Under the pieces are notes generated by a model that saw only the letters and a program-made list of their open reading frames with translations, did no database searches and had not been told where the DNA came from. A DNA stretch of 53,411 nt from Mongoliimonas terrestris. GTDB lineage: Bacteria > Pseudomonadota > Alphaproteobacteria > Rhizobiales > Pleomorphomonadaceae. The stretch is taken from the NCBI RefSeq assembly GCF_001927285.1, contig NZ_MSIG01000020.1, forward strand, positions 1 to 53,411, written 5' to 3'. The translations under genes and the position numbers were made by a program. Below are positions 24,321 through 32,548 of this stretch, piece after piece. Position 1 is the stretch's first letter, and every line of letters starts with the position of its first letter.

Positions 24321-25610
24321 TTAAGGCCGGCTTATCCCCGCCGCCGGCGGGCCGTAGATCGGATGGCGGGCGGTCAGCGCTTCCACCTCCGCCCGCACGG
24401 CGGCAAGCGTCGCGTCATCGCCCGGCGCCCGCACCACCCGGTCGATCCAGCCGCCGATCGCCCGGAAGGCGTCCGCCCCGAAGCCGCGGGCCGTCCCGGC
24501 GTTCGCCGAGAGCCGGAGCCCGGACGGGGCTTCCGGCGGGCGCGGGTCGAACGGAATCATGTTCTTGTTGACCGCCAGCCCCGCCGCCTCCAGCGCCTTG
24601 GCGGCCACGTCGCCGGTCACGCCCCGGCTCGACAGGTCCACCAGCATCAGCCCGGTGTCCGTGCCGCCGGAGACGATGCGAAGCCCCGCCGCCGCGAGCG
24701 TCTCCGCCAGCGCCCGCGCGTTCTCCACCACTGCCGCGTTGTAGGCGCGGAACTCCGGCCGCAGCGCCTCGCCGAGGCAGGCGGCCTTGCCGGCCACCGC
24801 GTGCAGCATCACCGAGCCTTGCACGCCCGGGAAGATGCCGCCGTTGATCCGGCCGCTGAGGCTCTCGTCGTTCCACAGCACCATGCCGCCGCGCGCGCCG
24901 CGCAGCGATTTGTAGGTGGTGGTGGTTACCACGTGCGCATGCGGAAACGGGTGCGGGTGGAGCCCGGTCGCGACCAGCCCGGCGAAGTGCGCCATGTCGA
25001 CCATCAGGAGCGCGTCCACCGCGTCGGCGACGGCCCTCAGGCCCGCAAAGTCGATCGCCCGCGGATAGGCCGAGCCACCCGCCACGATGATCCGCGGCCG
25101 GTGCCGGAGCGCCAGCTCGCGCACCGCGTCGAGGTCGATCCGTTCGCTGTCCCGGTTCACCCCGTAGCGCACGATGGTGTAGTCCCGCCCGGTCAGCGTC
25201 GCCGGATGGCCGTGGCTGATGTGGCCGCCCGCCGCCGTGTCCATGGCGAGGATGGTGTCGCCGAGCTTCAGGAGCCCCAGGAACACGCCCGCGTTGGCGT
25301 TCGATCCGGAGTGCGGCTGCACGTTGGCGAAGGCGCAGCCGAACACCGCCCGCGCCCGCTCCACCGCCAGCGCCTCGATCGCGTCGGCGAATTCCGCGCC
25401 GCCGTAGTAGCGGCCGTAGGGAAGGCCCTCCACCGTCTTGTTGGTCAGCACCGAGCCCTGCGCTTCGAGCACCAGCCGCGAGACGATGTTCTCCGAGGCG
25501 ATCAGCTCGATCCCGGCGTTCTGGCGGTGTAGCTCTCCCCGGATCGCCGCCGCAAGCGCCGGGTCGGCGTCGAGCCCGTCGGTGAAATAGCCGGGGTGAA
25601 GGGTGCTCAT
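24321..25610 (-). CDS. glyA: Serine hydroxymethyltransferase homologue
   Basis: PLP enzyme of 429 residues interconverting serine and glycine with tetrahydrofolate, or a close paralogue acting on a related substrate. It has the SHMT hallmarks IELIASENIVSRLVLEAQGS, EGLPYGRYYGGAEFAD, VQPHSGSNANAGVFL, MVDMAHFAGLVATGLHPHPF and LRLSANAGTARG. The PLP lysine (about residue 233) sits in TTTTYKSLRGARGG, where canonical SHMTs have TTTTHKTLRGPRGG; the His before the lysine is replaced by Tyr. ATG 25610 is preceded by GGAGCG. It is not next to ribD/nrdR, where the housekeeping glyA usually lies in this class, so this may be a second copy, for example an alpha-methylserine-type hydroxymethyltransferase. 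Confidence 0.85.
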   Translation of the reverse strand: MSTLHPGYFTDGLDADPALAAAIRGELHRQNAGIELIASENIVSRLVLEAQGSVLTNKTVEGLPYGRYYGGAEFADAIEALAVERARAVFGCAFANVQPHSGSNANAGVFLGLLKLGDTILAMDTAAGGHISHGHPATLTGRDYTIVRYGVNRDSERIDLDAVRELALRHRPRIIVAGGSAYPRAIDFAGLRAVADAVDALLMVDMAHFAGLVATGLHPHPFPHAHVVTTTTYKSLRGARGGMVLWNDESLSGRINGGIFPGVQGSVMLHAVAGKAACLGEALRPEFRAYNAAVVENARALAETLAAAGLRIVSGGTDTGLMLVDLSSRGVTGDVAAKALEAAGLAVNKNMIPFDPRPPEAPSGLRLSANAGTARGFGADAFRAIGGWIDRVVRAPGDDATLAAVRAEVEALTARHPIYGPPAAGISRP

Positions 25611-25726
25611 GCAAGACGCTCCGTCAGGCGAAACCGGCGCCGCGGCGCCATTGGCGAAAAGCTTAAGCCCTCCCGCCGCCGTTTCCAGCGATTCGCCCGA
25701 ACCGCGTCGGCCCCGAACCGCCCGCC

Positions 25727-26347
25727 TCAGGCCGGCGCGCCGTTCGTCCGCGCCACCCGCTCGAACGCCGCCATGGCATGGTCCACCGTGGCGAGCAGCG
25801 CGTCGCGCGTCGCGCCGTCGCGCGCCTGCAGCGAGAGCCCGTTCAGCACCGTGGCATAGAAGGTCGCCAGCGAATCGACATCCGTGGTGCCGGGCAGTTC
25901 GCCGTCCCCTACCGCCCGGGCGAGGCGCAGCTTCAGGGCGTCCACCACCGCGCGGCGGTTCTCGCAGAGCTTCTCCACCACCCGGTCGTTGGCCGGCGAG
26001 CAGTTGGTGGCCGCGAGCGTGATCATGCAGCCGGTCGGCTTGCCGTCCGTCGTCACGCACTCGGCCATGGCGTTCAGCATGGCGGCGACGCCGGCCCGGG
26101 CGGTGTTGGCGCCGATGAGCGCGCTCACCATCCGGTTGCCGTTGGTCTCGCCGAACCGCTCGACCGCCTCGAAGAAGAGCTGTTCCTTGCAGCCGAAGGC
26201 CGCGTAGAGGCTCGGCGAGGCGATTCCCATGCCGGCCGACAGGTCGGCGATCGAGACGCCCTCGTAGCCGTGCCGCCAGAACAGGTCCACGGCCTTCGCC
26301 AGCGCCTCGTCCCGGTCGAAACCGCGCGGTCTGCCACGCGCACCCAT
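25727..26347 (-). CDS. TetR/AcrR-family regulator
   Basis: A 206-residue one-component repressor. The N-terminal helix-turn-helix reads FDRDEALAKAVDLFWRHGYE, GVSIADLSAGMGIASPSLYA, AFGCKEQLF. The C-terminal ligand domain contains PTGCMITLAATNCSPAND, a Cys-bearing stretch seen in a common subgroup of this family. It lies 116 bp upstream of the SHMT homologue on the same strand and could be co-transcribed with it. The ligand is unknown. Confidence 0.88.
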   Translation of the reverse strand: MGARGRPRGFDRDEALAKAVDLFWRHGYEGVSIADLSAGMGIASPSLYAAFGCKEQLFFEAVERFGETNGNRMVSALIGANTARAGVAAMLNAMAECVTTDGKPTGCMITLAATNCSPANDRVVEKLCENRRAVVDALKLRLARAVGDGELPGTTDVDSLATFYATVLNGLSLQARDGATRDALLATVDHAMAAFERVARTNGAPA

Positions 26348-26579
26348 GGGTCGGATCCTTTTTCTGTATCGATCCCTAAATAAACCGCTTGACGGACTCG
26401 CACAAGCACGCCAGCATTAATATATCGAACGACACAGAATTGAGCGGCAGCACGGCGCGCCGCCCGGTCCTCCCCGGCCATTCCGGCCGCTTTCCCGCCC
26501 CGGCGGGACGGGAGGAGACGGCGGCGCCCGCATGGTCTCGATTCAGCCGAACCCACTCTCTTTCGCACGGAGACGCGCC

Positions 26580-26843
26580 ATGGTCCGAGCCATCGACACC
26601 ATCCTGGAACCCACCCTGTCGGATCTCCTCGACGATCCGATCGTCCGCCTCGTGATGGCGAGCGACGGCGTCACCCCCGCCGATGTCCGCGCCCTGGCGA
26701 CGAGCGTCGCCGCCCGCCGCCGCCCCGTCCCCGACGGGCCCGCCATGCCGCGCCGCGACGGCGCGATCCGGGCCGCCGGCCGCCCGTTCCAGGCGGCCGG
26801 CCGCGGCCTGGGCAGGGCGCTGGAGGTCTGCTGCGGGGCCTGA
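26580..26843 (+). CDS. Small hypothetical protein
   Basis: An 87-residue protein without a recognised domain. The N-terminal half (AIDTILEPTLSDLLDDPIVR, LVMASDGVTPADVRAL) is a regular helical sequence; the C-terminal half is Arg/Ala/Gly-rich and basic. ATG 26580 has GGAG eight bases upstream; the frame extends to an ATG at 26532. Similar short proteins with DDPIVRLVMASDGV-like cores seem common in Hyphomicrobiales, from memory only. It is divergent from the TetR gene. Confidence 0.6.
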   Translation: MVRAIDTILEPTLSDLLDDPIVRLVMASDGVTPADVRALATSVAARRRPVPDGPAMPRRDGAIRAAGRPFQAAGRGLGRALEVCCGA

Positions 26844-26870
26844 GGCGATCTGCGCCGTGCACATTTAAGG

Positions 26871-26895
26871 GCAACTTTCCGCGTCGCTTCCCGTT
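26871..26895 (+). promoter_or_regulatory. EcfG-type promoter candidate for the GlsB/YeaQ gene
   Basis: GCAAC-N16-CGTT (26871-26875 and 26892-26895) has one mismatch to GGAAC-N16/17-CGTT, the general-stress sigma factor EcfG consensus. Transcription would start near 26902, 24 bases before the ATG. A stress-response membrane protein is a typical target. Confidence 0.35.
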
Positions 26896-26925
26896 TGGCA
26901 GGTGCGTTCAACCGGGAGACCACTC

Positions 26926-27186
26926 ATGAGCATCATCTGGACCATCATCATCGGCTTCGTCGCCGGTGTGATCGCCAAGTTCATCATGCCGGGGGACAAC
27001 GAGCCCAAGGGCTTCATCCTCACCACCATCCTCGGCATCATCGGCGCCTTCGTCGCCACCTTCCTCGGCCGCGCGCTCGGCTGGTACGGCCCGGACGACG
27101 GCGCCGGCTTCATCGGCGCGATCGTCGGCGCCATCATCGTCCTCGTCATCTGGGGCATGATCTCCGGCCGCCGCCACCGGGTCTGA
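26926..27186 (+). CDS. GlsB/YeaQ/YmgE-family stress-response membrane protein
   Basis: An 86-residue inner-membrane protein with three hydrophobic segments (IIWTIIIGFVAGVIAKFI, GFILTTILGIIGAFVATFLG, GFIGAIVGAIIVLVIWGMI). MPGDNEPKGF, the family signature loop, follows the first segment, and the C-terminus is basic (GRRHRV). Members are induced by envelope or general stress; molecular function is unknown. ATG 26926 has GGGAG upstream; the open frame extends a further eight codons without support. Confidence 0.92.
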   Translation: MSIIWTIIIGFVAGVIAKFIMPGDNEPKGFILTTILGIIGAFVATFLGRALGWYGPDDGAGFIGAIVGAIIVLVIWGMISGRRHRV

Positions 27187-27249
27187 CGGCCGGCGACGGT
27201 CCTCGGCCGGCAGGCACCCCAACCGGCCCCCTTCACGCCACCCGGTACC

Positions 27250-27349
27250 GTCATCCCGGCGAACGCCGGGATCCAACCGACGGGTCCTCACCTGCCACCG
27301 CGTGGACGATCCCCGCGTCGGTTGGACCCCGGCCTTCGCCGGGGTGACG
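27250..27349 (+). repeat. Bipartite palindromic repeat, copy A
   Basis: A 100-bp element made of two hairpins facing each other. The first is GTCAT-CCCGGCG-AA-CGCCGGG-ATCC, the second reads ACCCCGGC-CTTC-GCCGGGG-TGACG. The outer ends are inverted repeats of each other, as in BIME-type elements. It sits just downstream of the GlsB/YeaQ gene. Translations of this element are spurious. Confidence 0.85.
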
Positions 27350-27403
27350 TTCAGTCGGTAACGGGGCGGGAGCCCCAACCGAAGGCCCGCGACACCCCCC
27401 GCC

Positions 27404-27976
27404 TCAGCCCGTCCCCTCCGCCGTCCCTTCCCGCTCCGCCAGCTCGTCCAGCACCTTCTCCGGCGCCACGTTGCGCTCCAGCTCGTCCAGCGCCGGATCC
27501 CCCGCCGCCTCCACGCCCAGCCGGTCGGCGATCGCCCGCGTCAGGCCGATCAGCTGGGTGATTTCGTGCTCGGCCAGAAGGTTGATCTGCAGATCGAGGT
27601 CCGCCCGCCGGTCGGCCGCCGCGGCAGCCCGGTTCTGGCTGATCAGCACGAAGGTGGAGAGGAAGATCGCCTCCACCGACGCCGCGGTGGCGAGGATCAC
27701 GAACGTCTCGTCGAACGGCGCCACCGCCGGCACCAGGCCGAGGTTCACCGCCACCCACCCCGCCACGATGGCAAGGTGGAGGTAGACGAACAGCATGCTG
27801 CCGGTGAACCGCGTCACCGCCTCGGCCACCTTCTCCTGCATCCCCGCCTTCACCTGGTCCTCGGTCCGTCGCCGCCTGAGGGCGGCGATGTTCCGGTCGA
27901 GCACGGGCGACAACCCGTCCGGTTCGAGCCGGCGAAAGGTCGGCTGCGCCGGCGTACGGCCTCTGACTGGGTTCAA
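27404..27976 (-). CDS. DUF1003 membrane protein
   Basis: A 190-residue DUF1003-family protein. It has the two conserved membrane segments (FTGSMLFVYLHLAIVAGWVA and FVILATAASVEAIFLSTFVL), and the loop between contains LGLVPAVAPFDETF. The signature SQNRAAAAADRRADLDLQIN follows, then LLAEHEITQLIGL. The start is a TTG at 27976, which places AGGAGTGG at ideal spacing and removes an unrelated upstream frame that runs through a repeat element. Function of the family is unknown. It is flanked on both sides by copies of the palindromic repeat. Confidence 0.85.
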   Translation of the reverse strand: MNPVRGRTPAQPTFRRLEPDGLSPVLDRNIAALRRRRTEDQVKAGMQEKVAEAVTRFTGSMLFVYLHLAIVAGWVAVNLGLVPAVAPFDETFVILATAASVEAIFLSTFVLISQNRAAAAADRRADLDLQINLLAEHEITQLIGLTRAIADRLGVEAAGDPALDELERNVAPEKVLDELAEREGTAEGTG

Positions 27977-28025
27977 GATCCCACTCCTGTTGCTATGGAC
28001 CCGCCCCGCCGCATGTCCCCTGTGC

Positions 28026-28189
28026 GTCATCCCGGCGAACGCCGCCGCGCTGAGCACACGCGACCACCCCCCTCGGTCGTCATCCCGGCGTAGGCCGGGA
28101 TCCAACCGACCGCGCGACCATCCGCAACCGCGAGGATCACTCCAACTTCGGTTGGGCCCCGGCTTTCGCCGGGGTGACGTCCTGGGGAG
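28026..28189 (+). repeat. Bipartite palindromic repeat, copy B, with a half-copy upstream
   Basis: A half-copy (28026-28044) shows only the first arm. The full copy at 28079-28189 has GTCAT-CCCGGCGTAGGCCGGG at one end and GGCCCCGGC-TTTC-GCCGGGG-TGACG at the other. The spacer between the arms is about 10 bp longer than in copies A and C. Confidence 0.8.
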
Positions 28190-28292
28190 AGGGGAGGGGC
28201 GACCGGCCACCCGCCGACCCACCCCACACCGCCGCCAGGAACCCCCGACCACGCCTCCCCGTTCCGCCCGCTCATTCCCGGCCAAACGACAA

Positions 28293-28322
28293 GGGGCGCG
28301 GAACCTCCCGGTCCCGCGCCCC
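28293..28322 (-). terminator. Hairpin downstream of FtsK gene
   Basis: A 9-bp perfect stem GGGGCGCGG / CCGCGCCCC with a 12-base loop lies 27 bases past the FtsK stop. On the minus strand it is followed by TTGTCGTTTGG, a weak T-rich tract. Confidence 0.55.
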
Positions 28323-28349
28323 TCGATCCGCTCCAATCCTTGTCCCCGC

Positions 28350-31064
28350 TCAGTCCTCGTCGTCCCGCGACGACTGGCCGATGCCGAAGATCTCGCGCTT
28401 GCCCGCGTGGTTGGCCTGCCCGACGATCCCCTCCGTTTCCATCTGCTCCATCAGCGAAGCCGCCCGGTTGTAGCCGATCTGCAGCCGCCGCTGGACGTAG
28501 GAGGTGGAGGCCTTCCGGTCCCGCAGCACCAGCGCCACCGCCTGGGCATAGAGGTCGCCGCCGGCTTCCTCGGGCACGAAGGCGAAGTCGCCCGCGTCCA
28601 TCACCGGAGCGTCGCCGCCCTTCGGGGCCGACGGAGCGGCCGGCGCCATCTCGTCGCTTGCCGTCACGGCGTCCAGATACTCCGGCCGGCCCTGCAGCTT
28701 CAGGTGCTGCACCACCTTCTCCACCTCCTGGTCGGAGACGAACGGTCCGTGCACGCGCACGATCCGCCCGCCGCCGGCCATGTAGAGCATGTCGCCCTGG
28801 CCGAGCAGCTGCTCGGCGCCCATCTCGCCGAGGATGGTCCGGCTGTCGATCTTCGACGTCACCTGGAAGGAGATGCGCGTCGGGAAGTTGGCCTTGATGG
28901 TGCCGGTGATCACGTCCACCGACGGCCGCTGCGTCGCCATGATCAGGTGGATGCCGGCGGCGCGGGCCATCTGGGCGAGCCGCTGGATCGCCCCCTCGAT
29001 GTCCTTGCCGGCCACCATCATCAGGTCGGCCATCTCGTCCACGATCACGACGATGAAGGGGAGGGGGGTCATGCCCTCCATCTCGGCCGCGAAGGTCTCC
29101 GCCTCGTCCTCCCGGCCCGCCGCCATCAGGGCGGCGTGGCGGGCGCGCGCCTCGATCATGCGCTGGTTGAAGCCGTCGATGTTGCGCACGGCGAGGCGCG
29201 ACATCTTCTTGTAGCGGTCCTCCATCTCCCGCACGGCCCACTTCAGCGCCACCACGGCCTTGCGCGGGTCCGTCACCACGGGGGTGAGGAGGTGCGGGAT
29301 GCCCTCGTAGACGGAGAGCTCCAGCATCTTCGGGTCGATCATGATCAGCCGGCACTCGCTCGGCCGGTGCCGGTAAAGGAGGCTGAGGATCATGGTGTTG
29401 ATCGCCACCGACTTGCCCGAGCCGGTGGTGCCGGCGACGAGCAGGTGCGGCATGCGGGCGAGGTCGGCGATCACCGGGCTGCCGCCGATGGTCTTGCCGA
29501 GGCAGATGCCGAGCTTGGCCCGCGCCTCCGCGAACTCCTGGCTCGCCAGGAGCTCGCGCAGCCACACGGTCTCCCGGCGGGCGTTCGGCAGCTCGATGCC
29601 GATCACGTTGCGCCCCTCCACCACGGCCACGCGGGCGGAGACGGCGCTCATGGAGCGCGAGATGTCGCTCGACAGCGAGATCACCCGGCTCGACTTGGTG
29701 CCCGGCGCCGGCTCCAGCTCGTAGAGCGTCACCACCGGGCCGGGGCTCGCGTCGATGATCTCGCCGCGCACGCCGAAGTCGTGCAGCGTCTGCTGCAGCA
29801 GGAGCGAATTCTTGTCCAGGAACTCCGCCGACACGTCGAACGACGGCTCCTGGTTCGGCGGATCGGTCAGCAATGCCAGCGGCGGCAGTTCGTAGCCCTC
29901 GCCCTCCAGGCCCACCGGCACCTGAAGCGCCCCGCCATAGGACGGCACCGCCGGCCCGACGGGCGCCGCGTCTCCATCAATCGCCGGCACCCCGGCACTG
30001 AATGCCGGCACCTCGTCCCAAGGCGCCACCGCTTGGTCCGTCCCGACAATCGTGACGGCCTGCGCCGGCTCCGCCCACTCGAACGCCGGTTCGGCGGCAA
30101 CCCCCGTTTCGTCCACGGCAGGCATGAAGGCCGGCCAGGTGAAGCGGGCCGTCGCGCGGATCGGCGGCAGGCCGGCAAGGCCGAGAAGCTCCGTGTCCGC
30201 CAGCACCACCGGTCCGGTCGGGGCCGCGGCCTCCGGGCGCGCCGGCTCGGGGGGGGGCACCGCCGGCACCGCCTGCCGGCTGCCGCGCGCCGACATGGGC
30301 GCCGGTCCGGTGGTCGGCGGCTGCTGGGTCAGCGGCATCGGCGCCACGGCCGGGCGCACCGTCACGGTGCGCGGCCGCACCGCGATCGGCGCCGGCTGAA
30401 CCGACGGCTGGAAGGTCTCCGCCACCGCCGCCTCGGCGACCGACGGGCGAAGGCCGATCGGCGACACCGGTCCGATCGGTGCCATGCCGTGGAACGGCCG
30501 CTCCACCGGCACGACCGGCGCCTCGACGGCCGGTGCGGCCGGCTCCACGATCGGATGGCTGGCCGTCAGCGTGCCCGCCGGCAGGGTCGCCTCGACCGCC
30601 GGCGGCACGGCCTCGACCGTCGGCATCCGCACCGGTCCGCGCGGCCCCACGATCGGGCGCGACACCGGGCGCGGACGCTGCGCGCCCACGGGCGGCGCCG
30701 GAACCGGACGCGGCGCTTCCGGCAGCGCCTCCGCCGCCCCGTCGTCCTCCGCGCCATCCTCGGGCTTGCGCCGGCGCAGGCTGTCGGGCGTGCGGGTGAA
30801 GCGCACGTTGGGCACGGCCGTGAAGGCGTGGAACCAGGCCGGCACCAGGGTCTCGTCGGCCGGCGGCAGCGGCTGCGGCGGCAGGCTCGTCCCGGCGCGA
30901 AGGTCCATGCGCGTGTCGGTTCGCGTATCCGGCGCCCGCATCACCAGGCCGGGTCCGGACGGCGGAACGGTCGCGCGGCCAGGCGCCGGGGCCGCCTCGG
31001 GGCCGGTCGAGCGCTTCGGGTCCGTCGTCTCAAAGGGGGGTCGCGCCACGGATCGCATCGTCAA
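28350..31064 (-). CDS. ftsK: FtsK/SpoIIIE-type DNA translocase without membrane segments
   Basis: A 904-residue DNA pump for chromosome dimer resolution at the septum or a related segregation role. Residues 1-400 are Pro/Ala-rich and probably disordered, with none of the four N-terminal helices of classical FtsK. The alpha/beta motor follows: NVIGIELPNARRETVWLREL, Walker A AGTTGSGKSVAINTM near residue 545, RLIMIDPKMLELSVYEGIPH, VVIVDEMADLMM (Walker B), and IHLIMATQRPSVDVITG. The C-terminal gamma domain (STSYVQRRLQIGYNRAASLM) is the KOPS-reading winged helix. The start is a TTG (31064) with GAGG upstream; an ATG two codons in is an alternative. Many alphaproteobacteria carry two ftsK-type genes, so this may be the soluble paralogue. 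Confidence 0.88.
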   Translation of the reverse strand: MTMRSVARPPFETTDPKRSTGPEAAPAPGRATVPPSGPGLVMRAPDTRTDTRMDLRAGTSLPPQPLPPADETLVPAWFHAFTAVPNVRFTRTPDSLRRRKPEDGAEDDGAAEALPEAPRPVPAPPVGAQRPRPVSRPIVGPRGPVRMPTVEAVPPAVEATLPAGTLTASHPIVEPAAPAVEAPVVPVERPFHGMAPIGPVSPIGLRPSVAEAAVAETFQPSVQPAPIAVRPRTVTVRPAVAPMPLTQQPPTTGPAPMSARGSRQAVPAVPPPEPARPEAAAPTGPVVLADTELLGLAGLPPIRATARFTWPAFMPAVDETGVAAEPAFEWAEPAQAVTIVGTDQAVAPWDEVPAFSAGVPAIDGDAAPVGPAVPSYGGALQVPVGLEGEGYELPPLALLTDPPNQEPSFDVSAEFLDKNSLLLQQTLHDFGVRGEIIDASPGPVVTLYELEPAPGTKSSRVISLSSDISRSMSAVSARVAVVEGRNVIGIELPNARRETVWLRELLASQEFAEARAKLGICLGKTIGGSPVIADLARMPHLLVAGTTGSGKSVAINTMILSLLYRHRPSECRLIMIDPKMLELSVYEGIPHLLTPVVTDPRKAVVALKWAVREMEDRYKKMSRLAVRNIDGFNQRMIEARARHAALMAAGREDEAETFAAEMEGMTPLPFIVVIVDEMADLMMVAGKDIEGAIQRLAQMARAAGIHLIMATQRPSVDVITGTIKANFPTRISFQVTSKIDSRTILGEMGAEQLLGQGDMLYMAGGGRIVRVHGPFVSDQEVEKVVQHLKLQGRPEYLDAVTASDEMAPAAPSAPKGGDAPVMDAGDFAFVPEEAGGDLYAQAVALVLRDRKASTSYVQRRLQIGYNRAASLMEQMETEGIVGQANHAGKREIFGIGQSSRDDED

Positions 31065-31457
31065 TTCGAAGCCTCTTCGAGCCAGCCACTGGTCTTCTTG
31101 TCATGCCCCTCTTCGAATACGGAGCGCAGGGTTAACGAAGCGTTTGGACGGCCCCTTCAACGGACGCGCGAGGGCTGCGAAGAAAACTGTGGAAAGCTTT
31201 GGAAAGGCGCGAAAATCCGCCGTCACTCGAGACCGCCGCGCGCCCGGTGCATGCCTCCGCGGGCCGGTCTGGCGACAGCCGCGTGGCTCCTGCCTCGCGG
31301 CTTTCCGGGCGGCCCGCGATCTCTGTTGCAGAGCCGCAACGCCGGCCATGGGAAGTGCCCCGCACCGGGTGACGCCCGCCCGTGGCCGCAGTCGGACCAA
31401 GGTGCCGTCACATTCGGCTTTTCAAAGGGAAGCACCTTTGATGTCTGGAGTTTTCGC
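31065..31457. other. Divergent gap between FtsK and L,D-transpeptidase genes
   Basis: 393 bp without a supported gene. It contains a TTAA-N7-TTTG sequence near 31132 that is only a partial CtrA match. Both promoters must lie here, but I cannot assign them. Confidence 0.4.
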
Positions 31458-32150
31458 GTGTCCCAAGCCCTGACCCGTCGCGCCGTCCTGGCCGGCCTTC
31501 CCCTCACGCTCGCCGCCTGCGCGTCCGGCCGCATGGCCGCCCCGGTTCCCGCCACCCCGCGCGTCGATCCCGCCTATGTGGCCATGTACGCGGCGATTCC
31601 CGACGAGCCCTTCCCGGTGCCGGCGGTCGACGTCGCCAAGGTCGACCCGCGATTCCTCCGCCAGGTCGTGTCTTACGCCGGCCCCGGCCGCCCCGGCTCC
31701 ATCGTGGTCAGCCCGTCCGACCGCTTCCTCTTCCTCATCCAGGAGGGTGGCACCGCGCTCCGCTACGGCTGCGGCGTCGGCAAGGCGGGCTTCGACTACG
31801 AGGGCGAGGCCGTCGTCGGCCGCAAGGCCGCCTGGCCGCGCTGGACCCCGACGCCGAACATGATCTCCCTCGAACCGGAGCGGTACGGCCCCTACAAGGA
31901 CGGCGTCGACGGCGGCCTCGCCAACCCGCTCGGGGCCCGCGCCCTCTACCTCTACCGGGACGGCCGCGACACCCTCTACCGGATCCACGGCACCAACGAG
32001 CCGCAGTCCATCGGCCGGTCGGTGTCGAGCGGCTGCATCCGCCTGTTTAACCAGGACATCATCGACCTCCACCGCCGCGTGCCCGTCCGCACCTCGGTGC
32101 TGGTCCTCTCCGGCCCGGCCCCGTTCGATCCGGACGCCCCGGCGGTCTGA
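31458..32150 (+). CDS. L,D-transpeptidase (YkuD) lipoprotein
   Basis: A 230-residue periplasmic YkuD-domain enzyme forming 3-3 peptidoglycan crosslinks or attaching proteins to peptidoglycan. The catalytic block is RIHGTNEPQSIGRSVSSGCI, with the conserved His, the S-x-GC and catalytic Cys, followed by RLFNQDIIDL. The N-terminus MSQALTRRAVLAGLPLTLAA ends in a lipobox (LAAC), and the twin Arg may make it Tat-dependent. The start is GTG 31458 with CTGGAG upstream. The frame is open for several kilobases upstream, but only through non-coding shadow. It is divergent from the FtsK gene. Confidence 0.9.
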   Translation: MSQALTRRAVLAGLPLTLAACASGRMAAPVPATPRVDPAYVAMYAAIPDEPFPVPAVDVAKVDPRFLRQVVSYAGPGRPGSIVVSPSDRFLFLIQEGGTALRYGCGVGKAGFDYEGEAVVGRKAAWPRWTPTPNMISLEPERYGPYKDGVDGGLANPLGARALYLYRDGRDTLYRIHGTNEPQSIGRSVSSGCIRLFNQDIIDLHRRVPVRTSVLVLSGPAPFDPDAPAV

Positions 32151-32167
32151 TACCGGCCGCGGTCGGC

Positions 32168-32193
32168 GGAACGCGCCAAGCCTCGCGCCCGTT
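32168..32193 (+). promoter_or_regulatory. EcfG-type general-stress promoter (perfect match)
   Basis: GGAAC (32168-32172), 17 bases, then CGTT (32190-32193) is an exact match to the EcfG consensus GGAAC-N16/17-CGTT. The predicted transcript begins near 32200, about 40 bases before the small gene at 32242. Confidence 0.55.
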
Positions 32194-32241
32194 GGTCTCC
32201 CGAGCGTCGGCACCCCGCCGACCCTACGGGAGACCCACCCC

Positions 32242-32454
32242 ATGCGCGGCTTGGACGATCCGGTGACGGCAGACGGCGAGGCCACGACCCTTCGCCGCCT
32301 GCACCAGGAAGGCGTGCTCGAACCCGGCGCCATGAACCGGCTCGATGCCGACGACTGGCAGGCCGGCGGCGATCTCTTCTACGTGGAGCACACCGGCACC
32401 AAGGAGATGTGGCCCGTCTCCGAAGAGACCTGGCGCGCCCTCGGCGGCGGCTGA
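32242..32454 (+). CDS. Small hypothetical protein, probably stress-induced
   Basis: A 70-residue acidic protein with no recognised domain. Its features are TTLRRLHQEGVLEPGAMNRL, DADDWQAGGDLFYVEHTGT and KEMWPVSEETWRALGGG. GGGAGA precedes ATG 32242. A perfect EcfG-type promoter upstream supports it as a real gene of the general stress response. It is convergent with the HxlR-type gene. Confidence 0.6.
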   Translation: MRGLDDPVTADGEATTLRRLHQEGVLEPGAMNRLDADDWQAGGDLFYVEHTGTKEMWPVSEETWRALGGG

Positions 32455-32482
32455 GACTCATGCCCGAAGCAACGACCTGACC

Positions 32483-32539
32483 GGCCCGCGCCCGCCGGGC
32501 CTTTCCCTCGCCCAAGATCCCGAAAGATCGGGACCTTGG
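32483..32539. terminator. Tandem hairpins in the convergent gap
   Basis: Two hairpins occupy the 94-bp gap between the small stress gene and the HxlR gene. GGCCCG-N7-CGGGCC (32483-32501) is followed by TTT, and CCAAG-A-TCCCG / CGGGA-C-CTTGG (32512-32539) has one internal mismatch. Together they suit a bidirectional terminator. Confidence 0.5.
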
Positions 32540-32548
32540 AGCCGGGCC

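Larger units (their letters stand above)
27977..28349. other. Intergenic region with repeats between DUF1003 and FtsK genes
   Basis: The 373-bp gap holds a half-copy of the palindromic repeat (28026-28044), a full copy (28079-28189) and the FtsK terminator hairpin (28293-28322). There is no coding sequence. Confidence 0.7.

Noticed and set aside
31132..31146. CtrA box upstream of ftsK
   Set aside because: TTAA-N7-TTTG matches only one half site.
27795..31440. Very long plus-strand frame leading into the L,D-transpeptidase
   Set aside because: Only the last 230 codons are coding; the rest is antisense to FtsK and DUF1003 genes and runs through a repeat.
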